Assembly: GCF_003121705.1 (NCBI RefSeq)
Contig: NZ_PYHR01000002.1
Span: forward strand, 558,001 to 622,000
DNA: 64,000 nucleotides
Direction: 5' to 3'
From: Serinibacter arcticus
GTDB taxonomy: Bacteria > Actinomycetota > Actinomycetes > Actinomycetales > Beutenbergiaceae
Positions 45,695 to 55,736 of this stretch are shown in pieces. The notes below the pieces were generated by a model. It worked only from the letters and a program-made list of their open reading frames with translations. It had not been told where the DNA came from and did not search any database. The stretch's first letter is position 1, and each line of letters begins with the position of its first letter. The translations under genes and the position numbers were made by a program.

Positions 45695-46986
45695 AACCGC
45701 CGGAACTTGCGCACCTGGTTGACCATCGCGACGGCGATGAACAGCCACCGGCGCGGGTTCCGCTCGGCGCGGTAGTACAGCGGGTTGGTGACCGCGCCCG
45801 CCCGCCGCAGCGCCCGCACCTGGGCCCGCGCGTCGGGCGCGTAGCGCCGGAGGATCGCGAGCGGTACGACGACGAACAGGTGCTCGCGCTCCCCCAGGAC
45901 CGCGGGCGCCGACGCAGCGCCGTCGTCGCCGGACGCGCCGCCGTCTCCGCCGGCCGGGGCGACCGCACCCGCGGCCCCGATCCAGCCCTCGACGTACAGC
46001 CGCGCCACGTTGTACCCCGACGCCGTCGGGGCGAACCCGCTGCGTCCCACGCGCGGGTTGATCTCCAGCACGCGGTAGCGGCCGTCGGCCCCGCGCATCA
46101 GGTCGACGTTGGCGAATCCGCGCCAGTCGAGGTCGCGCAGCAGCTCCAGGACGTCGTCGATGCTCGCGCGCGCGGCGGCGTCGCTCGAGGCGTCCGCCGT
46201 CACCTGGGCCACGGAGTTCCCCAGCGCCGTCGGGGTGTGCTCCTCGAGCAGCACGCGGCCCAGCTGGGCGAACGTGACGCGACCGGCGGCGTCGACCATG
46301 ACGTTGACGGCGGCCATCGCCGCGTCGCCTCCGGGCAGCTCCTCCTGGACGAGCACGTCGCCGGTGTACCCCGTGGCGCCGATCCGTCCCAGCAGCGCGA
46401 CCAGCTCGGCCCGGTCGGTCACGCGGTGGACCTTGGCGCGGCCGGCGTAGTCGACGTCGTGCGCGTCCGCCGTCGAGGCGAACTTCACGACGGCGGGCAG
46501 CGGCACCTCGGCGGGCACCTCCGACCCGGCGGCGACGACGAGCGTGCGCGGGTGCGGGAGCCCCAGGCGCTCGCACGCCCGCATCACCGTCCCCTTGTGG
46601 CTCGCGGCGGCGACGACCTCCGCGGCCGCGTACGGCACGACGACGCCGTCGGCCGCCAGCGCGGCCCGCGCGGCGACCACGACGTCGACGAGCCAGTCCG
46701 CGCTGGCGAGCAGCACGTGGGTCCGGCCGGGCTCCTCGGCCACGACCGCGCGCACGCGGCGCACCACGGCCTCGACCGTCAACTCCTCGCCGACCACGCG
46801 CAGGTCGACGATCGAGGAGTCGCGCACGGGCCACGTCGCCGCCCCGGCGAGCACGACGCTCGTCACGCCGAACGCCTCGTGGAAGGCGCGGGCGGTGCCG
46901 TAGGCGCCGATGTCACCGCCGAGCACGATCGGTCGCGGCGAGCCTCCGGGAGCGGAGGCGAGGGTGGGGTGCGCGGAGGGCGGCAC
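45679..46986 (-). CDS. ATP-grasp carboxylate-amine ligase-like protein
   Basis: A 435-residue ATP-grasp enzyme. A pre-ATP-grasp domain (RPIVLGGDIGAYGTARAFHE) is followed by SHKGTVMRACERLGLPHPRT, PLPAVVKFASTADAHDVDY, DVLVQEELPGGDAAMAAVNV and the metal-binding FANVDLMRGADGRYRVLEIN with PRVGRSG. Such proteins join an acid to an amine; the substrates are unknown. A Gly/Ala/Asp-rich linker near residue 345 separates a C-terminal region (ERNPRRWLFIAVAMVNQVRK). GTG 46986 has an AAAGGA ribosome site. It is divergent from the DUF3000 gene. Confidence 0.83.
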   Translation of the reverse strand: MPPSAHPTLASAPGGSPRPIVLGGDIGAYGTARAFHEAFGVTSVVLAGAATWPVRDSSIVDLRVVGEELTVEAVVRRVRAVVAEEPGRTHVLLASADWLVDVVVAARAALAADGVVVPYAAAEVVAAASHKGTVMRACERLGLPHPRTLVVAAGSEVPAEVPLPAVVKFASTADAHDVDYAGRAKVHRVTDRAELVALLGRIGATGYTGDVLVQEELPGGDAAMAAVNVMVDAAGRVTFAQLGRVLLEEHTPTALGNSVAQVTADASSDAAARASIDDVLELLRDLDWRGFANVDLMRGADGRYRVLEINPRVGRSGFAPTASGYNVARLYVEGWIGAAGAVAPAGGDGGASGDDGAASAPAVLGEREHLFVVVPLAILRRYAPDARAQVRALRRAGAVTNPLYYRAERNPRRWLFIAVAMVNQVRKFRRFHPGA

Positions 46987-47022
46987 GGCCGTCCTTTCGT
47001 GGCCGGGGCGGATTGCGCAGCG

Positions 47023-47028
47023 AGTCTA
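47023..47028 (-). promoter_or_regulatory. candidate -10 box of the ATP-grasp gene
   Basis: TAGACT on the minus strand, 36 bases upstream of GTG 46986. Confidence 0.4.
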
Positions 47029-47063
47029 CGGCGTGGCCTCAGGGCTTCCGGGGGTGCGACACC

Positions 47064-47069
47064 TAGCCT
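47064..47069 (+). promoter_or_regulatory. -10 box of leaderless DUF3000 gene
   Basis: TAGCCT is seven bases before GTG 47077, which supports this GTG over the ATG at 47086. Confidence 0.5.
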
Positions 47070-47076
47070 GGGGACC

Positions 47077-47664
47077 GTGCCGGAGATGGACTCGACCCAG
47101 ATGCCGCCGGAGTTCACCGCGGCGCTCCTCAGCCTGCGTGGGCACACGTGGCGCCCCGAGGTGCACCTCGACGAGGTGCCTCCGCCCACGCGCATCGCGC
47201 CGTGGGCTGCCGCGCTGACCGCCGAGATCAACCCGACGACCGACCCCGACGACATGCTCGCCAACGGTCGATTCGTCGTCCTGCACGACCCCGAGGGCCA
47301 GGACGCATGGAACGGCACGTTCCGCGTCGTGGTGCTGATCCGCGCCCAGCTCGAGCACGAGCTCGGCGCGGACCCCATGCTCGGCGAGGTCGGCTGGACC
47401 TGGCTGACGGACTCGTTGCGGGAGGCCGGCGCCGAGCACCACTCGCTGTCGGGCACGGTCACCCGTGTCCTGTCGGAGACCTTCGGGGGGCTCGAGGTCC
47501 GCGGCCAGGAGGTCGAGATCGAGATCCGCGCCTCCTGGACCCCGACCACCCCGCGGATGGGCGAGCACCTGCGCGCCTGGGTGGCAGCGACCGCCTGGGC
47601 CGGCGGACTCCCCCCGCTGCCCGAGAACGTGACGGCGCTCACCCCGCGCCGCCCGAGGAGCTGA
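47077..47664 (+). CDS. DUF3000 family protein
   Basis: A 195-residue actinobacterial conserved protein. It contains PPEFTAALLSLRGHTWRPEV, APWAAALTAEINPTTDPDDM, GTFRVVVLIRAQLEHELGAD, MLGEVGWTWLTDSLREAGAE and EIEIRASWTPTTPRMGEHL. No catalytic motif is evident. It is regularly found just upstream of an RNase D gene, as here; the stop is three bases before the next GTG, so the two are co-transcribed. Confidence 0.87.
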   Translation: MPEMDSTQMPPEFTAALLSLRGHTWRPEVHLDEVPPPTRIAPWAAALTAEINPTTDPDDMLANGRFVVLHDPEGQDAWNGTFRVVVLIRAQLEHELGADPMLGEVGWTWLTDSLREAGAEHHSLSGTVTRVLSETFGGLEVRGQEVEIEIRASWTPTTPRMGEHLRAWVAATAWAGGLPPLPENVTALTPRRPRS

Positions 47665-47667
47665 GAC

Positions 47668-48950
47668 GTGACGCCCGCCACCCCCACGAGCCCGAGAGCA
47701 CGACCCCCGACGCCGCAGCGGCCCCCGTGCCGCTGGTCGAGCCCAGGGACGGCGTGCCGGAGATCCTCACCACCACCGAGGGCCTGGCCGACTACGCCGC
47801 CGCCCTCGCCGCCGGTTCCGGCCCGGTCGCCGTCGACGCCGAGCGCGCGTCCGGCTTCCGCTACGGCCAGGCCGCCTACCTCGTCCAGATCCGCCGCGAG
47901 GGCGCGGGCACCGCGCTCATCGACCCGGTCGAGCTGCCCGACCTCTCCCCCGTGCGCGAGGCGCTGCGCGGGGTCGAGTGGGTCCTGCACGCCGCCAACC
48001 AGGACCTCGCCTGCCTCGCCGAGGTGGGCCTCGCGCCCGACGCGCTGTTCGACACCGAGCTCGCGGGGCGGCTGCTGGGTCGCGACCGCGTCGGCCTCGG
48101 GCCGATCGTCGCCGCCGAGCTCGGCCTCAGCCTCGCCAAGGAGCACTCCGCCGCCGACTGGTCGACCCGTCCGCTGCCGCGCGAGTGGCTCCGGTACGCC
48201 GCGCTCGACGTCGAGGTGCTCGTCGAGCTGCGCGACCGGCTGGCCGCCGACCTCGTGCGCCAGGGCAAGGACGAGTGGGCGAGGCAGGAGTTCGAGGCGG
48301 TCCGCCTCGCCCCGCCGCCCGCGCCCCGCGTCGACCCCTGGCGCCGCACCACCGGCATCCCGACCGTGCGCGACCCGCGCCGTCTCGCCGTCGTGCGAGA
48401 GATGTGGAACGAGCGGGACGCGAGTGCCCGGGCCAGGGACACCGCGCCCGGCCGGGTGCTGCCCGACCGCGCGATCATCGCGGCCGCCGTCGCCCTCCCG
48501 ACGACGCGCGCCGCGCTCGCCGAGCTGCCGGAGTTCAGCGGCAAGGGCACGCGCCGGCGTCTCGACCGGTGGTGGGGCGCGATCGCCCGCGTCCTGGAGA
48601 TGCCCGAGTCGGCACTGCCGCCGCGCCGCGGTCCCAGCACCGACACGATGCCGGCGCCGCGCGGCTGGGCCGACCGTCACCCCGAGGCCGCCGAGCGGCT
48701 CCGGGCCGTGCGCGCCACGATGCGGCTGCTCTCGATCGACCTCGGCACGCCGCAGGAGAACCTGCTCTCCCCCGACCTCCAGCGGCGTCTCGCGTGGGAC
48801 CCGCCGGCGCCGCGCGTCGACACCGTCACGGCCCGGCTGCTCGACGGCGGGGCACGGCCCTGGCAGGCGGCCGTCACCGCCCCCGTGCTGGCGGGCGCGC
48901 TGAGCGACCCGCGCGCCGTCCCCGACGTGCCGGAGCCCTCGCGACGCTGA
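47668..48950 (+). CDS. rnd: ribonuclease D-like 3'-5' exonuclease with HRDC domain, one apparent frameshift
   Basis: The DEDD exonuclease motifs are PVAVDAERASGFRYGQAAYL (Asp-Glu), VLHAANQDLACLAEVG (second Asp) and REWLRYAALDVEVLVELRDR (third Asp). An HRDC domain follows (VVREMWNERDASARARDTAP), with PDRAIIAAAVALPTTRAALA. The best start is GTG 47668, seven bases after a GAGGAG site, but it is one base out of frame. One extra C in the five-C run 47681-47685 gives VTPATPHEPESTTPDA joined to the enzyme, about 427 residues. Otherwise translation would have to begin at an internal GTG without a ribosome site. Confidence 0.85.
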
Positions 48951-49052
48951 TCCCTGCGGCGAAAGTGTCGAGGACGACGAGTACCGGACAACCGGGTACG
49001 GTGGCTCCGACACAGTCGTCGAGCCGCCCCGCGGCACACCTCGGAGGATCCC

Positions 49053-50345
49053 GTGACCGACCCGACCGCCGCCCCGACCTCGGAGCGAGCCCCGCGCGCA
49101 GCCTCCACGACGGGCCGCCCCGGCATGCTCGGCCGCTCGGTCGTCCTGCTGGACGCCGCCCGCACACCGTTCGGCCGCGCCCGTCCCGACGGGCTGTACG
49201 CCCACTCGCGGGCCGACGACCTCGCCGTCGTGGTGGTCCGCGAGCTGCTGCGCCGCAACCCCGACCTGCCGCCGCACCTCGTCGGTGAGGTCGCACTGGC
49301 CGCCACCAGCCAGGTCGGCGACCAGGGCCTCACGCTCGGCCGCACCGTCGCGCTTCTCGCCGGGCTCCCGCAGCAGGTGCCCGGCTACGCGATCGACCGG
49401 ATGTGCGCGGGCGCGATGACCGCCACCACGCAGGTCGCGGCCCAGATCGCCGTCGGCGCCGTCGACGTCGCGATCGCCGGCGGCGTGGAGCACATGGGCC
49501 ACCACCCGCTCGGCGCCGACGCCGATCCCAACCCGCGCTTCGTGGCCGAGAAGCTGGTGGACCCCGACGCCCTCGTGATGGGTGCGACGGCGGAGAACCT
49601 GCACGACCGCTTCCCCACGCTGACGAAGGAGCGCGCCGACGCGTACGGCGTCGCGAGCCAGGCGCGCTACGAGGCCGCCCGCCGCGCCGGCCGCATCGAC
49701 GCCGACCTCGTGCCCGTCGCGATCCGCGACCCCGAGCGCGGCTGGGGGCTGGCGACGGCCGACGAGCCGCCTCGCCCCGGCACGACGCTCGCCGACGTCG
49801 CCGACCTGCCGACGCCCTTCCGCCCCGGCGGCCGCGTCACCGCCGCCACGTCCTCCCCGCTGACCGACGGCGCGACGGCGTGCGTGCTGGCGGCCGAGGA
49901 CGTCGCCGCCCAGCTGGGGCTCGAGCCCCGGATGCGCATGGTGAGCTTCGCCTACGCGGGCGTCGACCCGGCCGTGATGGGCATCGGCCCGGTGCCGGCC
50001 ACCCACCGGGCGCTGCACCTGGCGGGGCTCGAGATCGACGACATCGGCGCCATCGAGATCAACGAGGCGTTCGCCGTGCAGGTCCTGGCCCTGCTGGAGG
50101 AGCTCGGGATCCCCGACGACGCCCCGCACGTCAACCCCGACGGCGGCGCGATCGCGATGGGCCACCCGCTGGCCGCCTCCGGCGTCCGCCTCATGGTCCA
50201 GCTCGCGCGGCGGTTCGAGGCCGACCCGAGCGTGCGCTGGGGCATGACGACCATGTGCGTCGGCCTCGGCCAGGGCGGCACCGTCATCTGGGAGAACCCC
50301 CACCACCCCGACTACACCCCCGTCACCCCGGAGGCAGCGCTGTGA
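49053..50345 (+). CDS. fadA: thiolase (acetyl-CoA C-acyltransferase)
   Basis: A 430-residue thiolase for the last step of beta-oxidation. The nucleophile Cys is in IDRMCAGAMTATTQVAAQI. The other active-site motifs are NEAFAVQVLALLEELG, GGAIAMGHPLAASGVRL and MCVGLGQGGTVIW. A ~28-residue Ala/Pro/Arg-rich N-terminal extension precedes RSVVLLDAARTPFGRARPDG. GTG 49053 has a GGAGG site. It overlaps fadB as GTGA. Confidence 0.94.
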   Translation: MTDPTAAPTSERAPRAASTTGRPGMLGRSVVLLDAARTPFGRARPDGLYAHSRADDLAVVVVRELLRRNPDLPPHLVGEVALAATSQVGDQGLTLGRTVALLAGLPQQVPGYAIDRMCAGAMTATTQVAAQIAVGAVDVAIAGGVEHMGHHPLGADADPNPRFVAEKLVDPDALVMGATAENLHDRFPTLTKERADAYGVASQARYEAARRAGRIDADLVPVAIRDPERGWGLATADEPPRPGTTLADVADLPTPFRPGGRVTAATSSPLTDGATACVLAAEDVAAQLGLEPRMRMVSFAYAGVDPAVMGIGPVPATHRALHLAGLEIDDIGAIEINEAFAVQVLALLEELGIPDDAPHVNPDGGAIAMGHPLAASGVRLMVQLARRFEADPSVRWGMTTMCVGLGQGGTVIWENPHHPDYTPVTPEAAL

Positions 50346-52471
50346 GCATCACCCGAGTCCTCGTCCGCGACGTCGAGCTCCCGACGGCGACCGCCGCCAC
50401 GGGTGGCGGGACGCTCGCGCTGATCACCCTCGACAACGGGGCCGACCACCGCCTCCCCAGCACGCTCGGTCCGGAGACGATCGCCGAGCTGACCGGTGTC
50501 CTGCTCGGGCTCCGGACGCGTGCCGAGTCCGGCGAGATCGCGGCCGTGGCGGTCACCGGCAAGCCCTACGTGCTCGCGGCCGGCGCCGACCTCAAGCGGG
50601 TCAGCGCCGTCGCGACGCGCGAGCAGGCCTTCGCGCTCGGCCGCGACGGCCACGAGGCCTACACGCTGCTGTCGGACCTCGGCGTGCCGTCGTTCGCGTT
50701 CATCAACGGCGTCGCGCTCGGCGGCGGCCTGGAGCTGGCCCTCAGCTGCACCTACCGCACGGTGTCCGGGGCGGTGCACGCCCTCGGGCTGCCCGAGACC
50801 TCGCTCGGGCTCGTGCCCGGCTGGGGCGGGGCCTACCTGCTGCCCCGGCTGATCGGGATCGAGGCGGCCATCGACGTCGTCCTCACGCGCCCCGCCTCGA
50901 ACCGTCCGCTCGGGGCGCACGACGCCGCGATCCTCGACCTGGTGGACCGCGTGCTCGACCCGGCCGACTTCCTCGAGCGGTCGATCGCCTGGGCCGCGGA
51001 GGTGCTGCGGGGCGACGTCACCGTGCAGCGTCGCGAGCTCGACGACCAGGCCCACTGGGACGCCGTCGTCGCGGCCGCGCGCGAGCAGCTCGACGCCGTC
51101 GTCGGATCCTCGCGTCCGGCCCCCGGCCGGGCGCTGGAGCTGATGGCCGCGGCCCGCACGGCCGACCGGACGGAGGCGTTCGCCGCCGAGGACGAGGCGC
51201 TGGCCGACCTGATCATGACCGACGAGATGCGCGCGAGCGTGTACGCCTTCGGGCTCGTCACCGGCGCGAAGCGCCCCGTCGGCGCGCCCGACGCCGGACT
51301 CGCCCGCAAGGTCCGCAGCGTCGGTCTCGTCGGTGCCGGGCTGATGGCCGCCCAGATCGCGCTGCTGGTGGCGCGCCGGCTCAAGGTGCCCGTCGTCATG
51401 CGCGACCTCGACGACGACCGCGTGGCCGCCGGTCTCGGGCACGTCCGCACCGAGGTGGAGAAGGCGGTCCGCCGCGGCCGGCTCACCCCGGACGCAGCCA
51501 CCCGGGTCCTGGCCTCGGTCACCGGCACCACCGACCTCGCCGACCTCGCCGCGTGCGACCTCGTCATCGAGGCCGTCACCGAGCGGCTCGAGCTCAAGCA
51601 GCGCGTGCTGGCCGAGCTCGAGGACGTCGTGGACCCCGAGGCCGTCCTCGCCACGAACACCTCCGCCCTGTCGGTCACGGCGATGGCGTCGCAGCTGCGC
51701 CACCCGGAGCGCGTCGTCGGGCTGCACTTCTTCAACCCGGTGGCCGCCATGCCGCTGGTCGAGGTCGTGCGGGCCGAGCGGACCGACGACCCCACGCACG
51801 CCACCGCGTTCGCCGTCACGAAGGCGCTCGGCAAGAGCGCCGTCGCCTCGGCCGACCGGCCGGGCTTCATCGTCAACCGGCTGCTCGTGCTGCTCATGGG
51901 CCGGATCGTCGGCGCCGTCGAGGGCGGTACGCCCGTCGAGGTGGCCGACCGCGCGTGCGACGTGCTCGGGCTGCCGATGCCGCCGTTCCAGCTGTTCGAC
52001 CTCGTCGGACCGGCCGTCGGGCTGCACGTGCTGACGTCGCTGCGCGAGGAGCTGGGCGACCGCTTCCCGCACTCCCCCGGGCTGGAGCTCATCGTGGCCG
52101 AGGGCACGCCGCTGGTCGGTCCGCCCGCCGCGCCCGGGCGCCCGCGCCGCGTGCTGCCCGACGTGCAGGCGGTCTTCGACGCCGCCCGCGAGACGTCCGG
52201 CGACGCCGCGCCGCGCCACCAGGCGCCGCTCGATGAGGCCGGCGTCCTGGACGACGTGCTCACGGCGCTGACGCACGAGATCCGGCTGATGCTGGACGAG
52301 GGCGTCGTCGACGAGCCCGGGCAGATCGACACCGCGATGATCCTCGGTGCCGGCTGGCCGTTCCACCTCGGCGGGATCACGCCGTACCTGGACCGCACCG
52401 GCTACGCCGAGCGCGTCACCGGGAGCAGGTTCCTGCCGCACGGCGTCGCCGACGTCCCGCCGGCGGCCTGA
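50342..52471 (+). CDS. fadB: fatty-acid oxidation multienzyme (enoyl-CoA hydratase / 3-hydroxyacyl-CoA dehydrogenase)
   Basis: A 709-residue FadB-type protein. Residues 1-300 are crotonase-like, with ITLDNGADHRLPSTLG, KPYVLAAGADLKRVSAVA, FAFINGVALGGGLELALSCT and LPETSLGLVPGWGGAYLLPR. The NAD-binding domain starts VRSVGLVGAGLMAAQIALLV, where the usual third Gly of GxGxxG is Ala. HFFNPVAAMPLVEVV and DRPGFIVNRLLVLLM follow, then the C-terminal dehydrogenase domains. With the thiolase it forms a trifunctional pair. Confidence 0.94.
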   Translation: MSITRVLVRDVELPTATAATGGGTLALITLDNGADHRLPSTLGPETIAELTGVLLGLRTRAESGEIAAVAVTGKPYVLAAGADLKRVSAVATREQAFALGRDGHEAYTLLSDLGVPSFAFINGVALGGGLELALSCTYRTVSGAVHALGLPETSLGLVPGWGGAYLLPRLIGIEAAIDVVLTRPASNRPLGAHDAAILDLVDRVLDPADFLERSIAWAAEVLRGDVTVQRRELDDQAHWDAVVAAAREQLDAVVGSSRPAPGRALELMAAARTADRTEAFAAEDEALADLIMTDEMRASVYAFGLVTGAKRPVGAPDAGLARKVRSVGLVGAGLMAAQIALLVARRLKVPVVMRDLDDDRVAAGLGHVRTEVEKAVRRGRLTPDAATRVLASVTGTTDLADLAACDLVIEAVTERLELKQRVLAELEDVVDPEAVLATNTSALSVTAMASQLRHPERVVGLHFFNPVAAMPLVEVVRAERTDDPTHATAFAVTKALGKSAVASADRPGFIVNRLLVLLMGRIVGAVEGGTPVEVADRACDVLGLPMPPFQLFDLVGPAVGLHVLTSLREELGDRFPHSPGLELIVAEGTPLVGPPAAPGRPRRVLPDVQAVFDAARETSGDAAPRHQAPLDEAGVLDDVLTALTHEIRLMLDEGVVDEPGQIDTAMILGAGWPFHLGGITPYLDRTGYAERVTGSRFLPHGVADVPPAA

Positions 52472-52543
52472 CGGCGGGCGCCGGCAGCTGCTCGTCGGCG
52501 TCGGCCGTGCTCGTCGCGGCGAGGTGCTGGCGGGTGGGACGAC

Positions 52544-53383
52544 TCAGTACGTCGTGAGCCCGGCGGCGCGGAACATCTCGCGCACGTGCTCGGTGCGCGC
52601 GGGGGTGGGCGGCTCGACGTCGTCGAGCTCGTACCGCAGCCCGGCGTCAGCCCACTTCTCGCGCCCCATCTGGTGGAACGGGAGGATCTCGACCCGGCTG
52701 ACGGTCGGGAGCGATGCGGCGTAGCTGACGATCGGGGCGATGTTCTCGTCGACGTCGGTGAGGCCGGGGACCTGGACGAACCGGATCCACGTCTCGATGC
52801 CGAGGTCGGCCAGGCGCCGTCCGAAGGCGAGCGTCGGCGCGAGCTCCTGACCCGTCACCCGGCGATAGGTCTCGGGATCCCCCGACTTCACGTCGAGCAG
52901 GACGAGGTCGATGTCGGCCAGGAGCGCGTCGCTCGCGAGGGCGCCGAGGAAGCCCGAGGTGTCGATCGCCGTGTGGACGCCCATCTCCCTGGCGCCGCGC
53001 AGGATCCGCGCGGCGAACGCCGGCTGCCTCAGCACCTCCCCGCCGGACAGGGTGATGCCGCCGTGCGTGGCGGCGAAGACCTGGCGGTAGCGACGGATCC
53101 GCGTCAGCAGCTCCTCCGCGCGCACGGGCGTGCCCGAGCGCGCGCTCATGGTGTCGGGGTTGTGGCAGTACAGGCACCGGAGCGGGCAGCCCGCCAGGAA
53201 CGTCGTCATCCGGGTTCCGGGTCCGTCGACGGCCGTCACCAGCTCCCACGAGTGCACCATCCCGATCTCGCCGGTCCGGAGGCCGACGAGACGATCGTGG
53301 CGCTCGGCGTCCTGCGCTGTGCCGAGGCCACCGAGCGTGCTCGGCACGCCGAGCGGGACGGGTGTGGGAGCCGGTGTCGTCAC
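52544..53383 (-). CDS. pflA: pyruvate formate-lyase activating enzyme
   Basis: A 279-residue radical SAM enzyme that puts the glycyl radical on PflB. The 4Fe-4S motif is in FLAGCPLRCLYCHNPDTM (C-x3-C-x2-C), followed by HGGITLSGGEVLRQPAFAAR, HTAIDTSGFLG, VLLDVKSGDPETYRRVTG and the late EILPFHQMGREKW. A ~35-residue N-terminal extension is present. GTG 53383 is seven bases after the pflB stop, so it is the second gene of a pflB-pflA operon. Convergent with fadB. Confidence 0.95.
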   Translation of the reverse strand: MTTPAPTPVPLGVPSTLGGLGTAQDAERHDRLVGLRTGEIGMVHSWELVTAVDGPGTRMTTFLAGCPLRCLYCHNPDTMSARSGTPVRAEELLTRIRRYRQVFAATHGGITLSGGEVLRQPAFAARILRGAREMGVHTAIDTSGFLGALASDALLADIDLVLLDVKSGDPETYRRVTGQELAPTLAFGRRLADLGIETWIRFVQVPGLTDVDENIAPIVSYAASLPTVSRVEILPFHQMGREKWADAGLRYELDDVEPPTPARTEHVREMFRAAGLTTY

Positions 53384-53390
53384 GGGTCGC

Positions 53391-55658
53391 TCAGACCGAG
53401 GCGTGGAACGTGCGCTCGAGCACGTCCCTCTGCTGCTCGCGGGTGAGCTTGACGAAGTTCACCGCGTAGCCGGAGACCCGGATCGTCAGCTGCGGGTAGC
53501 TCTCCGGGTGCTCCATCGCGTCGATCAGGGTGTCCTTGTTCAGGACGTTGATGTTGGCGTGGAAGAGGCCCTCCCCCATCCCGGCGTCGAGGATGCCGAC
53601 GAGGTTGGTGACCTGCTCGTCCTTGGTGCGACCCAGGGCCGACGGCGTGATCGTGTTGGTCAGCGAGATGCCGTCGAGCGCGTCGTCGTAGTCGAGCTTG
53701 CCGACGCTCATCATGCTGGCGATCATCCCGTGCGTGTCCATCCCGTTCTCCGGGTTGGCGCCCGGCGAGAACGGCTCGCCCTGGCGGTGCCCCGAGGGGA
53801 AGGACCCCGTGGCCTTCCCGTAGACGACGTTGGACGTGATCGTCAGGACCGACTGGGTCGGCACCGCGTCGCGGTAGGTCGGCAGCGCACGGATCTTGTC
53901 CATCACCGTCCGCACGACGAGCTGGGCGATCTCGTCGGCGCGGTCGTCGTCGTTGCCGTAGACGGGGAACTCGCCCTCGGTGAGGTAGTCCACGACGAGA
54001 CCGCTCTCGTCCCGGATCGGGGTGACACGGGCGTACCTGACCGCCGAGAGGCTGTCGGCGACGATCGAGAGGCCGGCGATGCCGCACCCGAGCGTGCGGA
54101 CGATCTCGGCGTCGTGCAGCGCCATCTCGATCGCCTCGTAGGCGTAGCGGTCGTGGCTGTAGTGGATGATGTTCAGCGCCTCGACGTAGGTGCCCACGAC
54201 CCAGTCGAGCATCGCGTCGTAGCGGGCCCAGACGTCGTCGAAGTCGAGCGGGCCGTCGCCGCGGATCGGCTCGTAGCCGTCCACGACCTGCGTGCCCGTC
54301 ATCTCGTCGCGACCACCGTTGACGGCGTACAGCAGCGCCTTGGCCGCGTTGACCCTCGCCCCGAAGAACTGCATCTGCTTGCCGACCCGCATCGGCGAGA
54401 CGCAGCAGGCGATGGCGGCGTCGTCGCCCCAGTGGGCGCGGATCTCGTCGTCGGACTCGTACTGGATCGCCGAGGTCTCGATGGAGATCGCGGCGCAGAA
54501 GGCCTTGTAGCCCTCGGGCAGGTCGTCGGTCCAGAAGATCGTGATGTTCGGCTCCGGCGCGGGGCCGAGGTTGCGCAGCGTCTGCAGGAGGCGGAAGGAG
54601 GTCTTCGTGACCTGGGTGCGGCCGTCGTCGCTCATGCCGGCGTCCGACCAGGTCGCCCAGTACGGGTCGCCGGAGAAGATCTGGTCGTAGTCGACGGTGC
54701 GCAGGAAGCGGACGATGCGGAGCTTGATGACGAGCGCGTCGATGATCTCCTGCGCGTCGGACTCGGACAGGAGCCCGGCGGCGAGGTCGCGCTCGAAGTA
54801 CGCGTCGAAGAACGGCGACAGCCGCCCGATGCTCATGGCCGCACCGTCCTGGCTCTTCACCGAGGCGAGGTAGCCCAGGTAGGTCCACTGCACGGCCTCG
54901 AGGGCGGTGCGCGCCGGCCGACCGAGGTCGAACCCGTACTGCGCCCCCATCGCCCTGAGCTTCGTCAGGGAGCGGATCTGCTCCGAGTGCTCCTCGCGGT
55001 AGCGCGCCCAGTGCTCGGTGAAGGGCTGGCCGATCACGGCGTCCTTGTCCGCGCGCTTCTCGGCGATGAGGCGGTCGACGCCGTAGAGCGCGACGCGGCG
55101 GTAGTCGCCGATAATCCGGCCGCGCCCGTAGGAGTCGGGCAGGCCCGTGATGATGTGGCTGCTGCGGGCCGCCCGGATGCGCGGCGTGTAGATGTCGAAG
55201 ACGCCCTCGTTGTGCGTCTTGCGGTACTTCGTGAAGGTCTCCTTGACGCGCTCGTCTGGCTCGAGCCCGGCCTCCCTGATGGCCGTCTCCACCATCCGCC
55301 AGCCGCCGTAGGGCATCATCGCGCGCTTGAGCGGGGTGTCGGTCTGCAGCCCGACGACGACGTCGTCGTCGTCGCTGATGTAGCCGGGACGGAACGCGTC
55401 GATGTCTGCGGGAGTAGTGGTGTCGACGTCGTAGACCCGCCTGGCCCGCTCGACGGACAGGAACTCCGTCTCCAGCGTCTCCCAGACGCGCAGCGTCTTC
55501 GGGGTCGGACCGGCGAGGAAGGCGGCGTCGCCGGTGTACGGCGTGTAGTTGCGCTGGATGAAGTCGCGGACGTCGACGGTCTCGGTCCACCGACCGTGCG
55601 CGAAGCCGGCCCACGCGTCGGTCTCGACCGGGGCGTGGCCCGGGGTGGCGATGCTCAT
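53391..55658 (-). CDS. pflB: formate C-acetyltransferase (pyruvate formate-lyase)
   Basis: A 755-residue anaerobic glycyl-radical enzyme that splits pyruvate with CoA into acetyl-CoA and formate. The active-site Cys pair is in [20 protein letters not shown]. The radical Gly is G730 in [19 protein letters not shown], 26 residues from the end. Also present are [20 protein letters not shown] and [20 protein letters not shown]. The ATG at 55658 has an AGGAGG ribosome site. The promoter region carries a DosR-like palindrome, so it is probably induced by low oxygen. Confidence 0.97.
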   Translation of the reverse strand: MSIATPGHAPVETDAWAGFAHGRWTETVDVRDFIQRNYTPYTGDAAFLAGPTPKTLRVWETLETEFLSVERARRVYDVDTTTPADIDAFRPGYISDDDDVVVGLQTDTPLKRAMMPYGGWRMVETAIREAGLEPDERVKETFTKYRKTHNEGVFDIYTPRIRAARSSHIITGLPDSYGRGRIIGDYRRVALYGVDRLIAEKRADKDAVIGQPFTEHWARYREEHSEQIRSLTKLRAMGAQYGFDLGRPARTALEAVQWTYLGYLASVKSQDGAAMSIGRLSPFFDAYFERDLAAGLLSESDAQEIIDALVIKLRIVRFLRTVDYDQIFSGDPYWATWSDAGMSDDGRTQVTKTSFRLLQTLRNLGPAPEPNITIFWTDDLPEGYKAFCAAISIETSAIQYESDDEIRAHWGDDAAIACCVSPMRVGKQMQFFGARVNAAKALLYAVNGGRDEMTGTQVVDGYEPIRGDGPLDFDDVWARYDAMLDWVVGTYVEALNIIHYSHDRYAYEAIEMALHDAEIVRTLGCGIAGLSIVADSLSAVRYARVTPIRDESGLVVDYLTEGEFPVYGNDDDRADEIAQLVVRTVMDKIRALPTYRDAVPTQSVLTITSNVVYGKATGSFPSGHRQGEPFSPGANPENGMDTHGMIASMMSVGKLDYDDALDGISLTNTITPSALGRTKDEQVTNLVGILDAGMGEGLFHANINVLNKDTLIDAMEHPESYPQLTIRVSGYAVNFVKLTREQQRDVLERTFHASV

Positions 55659-55707
55659 GATGTCCTCCTGCTGGCGGCTGGAACTCGACCGTTGAGGCCG
55701 TACCTCG

Positions 55708-55713
55708 ACACTA
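55708..55713 (-). promoter_or_regulatory. -10 box of pflB
   Basis: TAGTGT on the minus strand, about 50 bases before the pflB ATG. Confidence 0.5.
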
Positions 55714-55736
55714 GGAACGCCGCGCCCGCGCGGGTC

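Noticed and set aside
46863-50306. A very long open frame of over 1100 codons on the minus strand opposite DUF3000, rnd and the thiolase gene
   Set aside because: Its product is Arg/Gly/Val-rich without any family motif, and the opposite strand carries real enzymes. It is a by-product of high GC.
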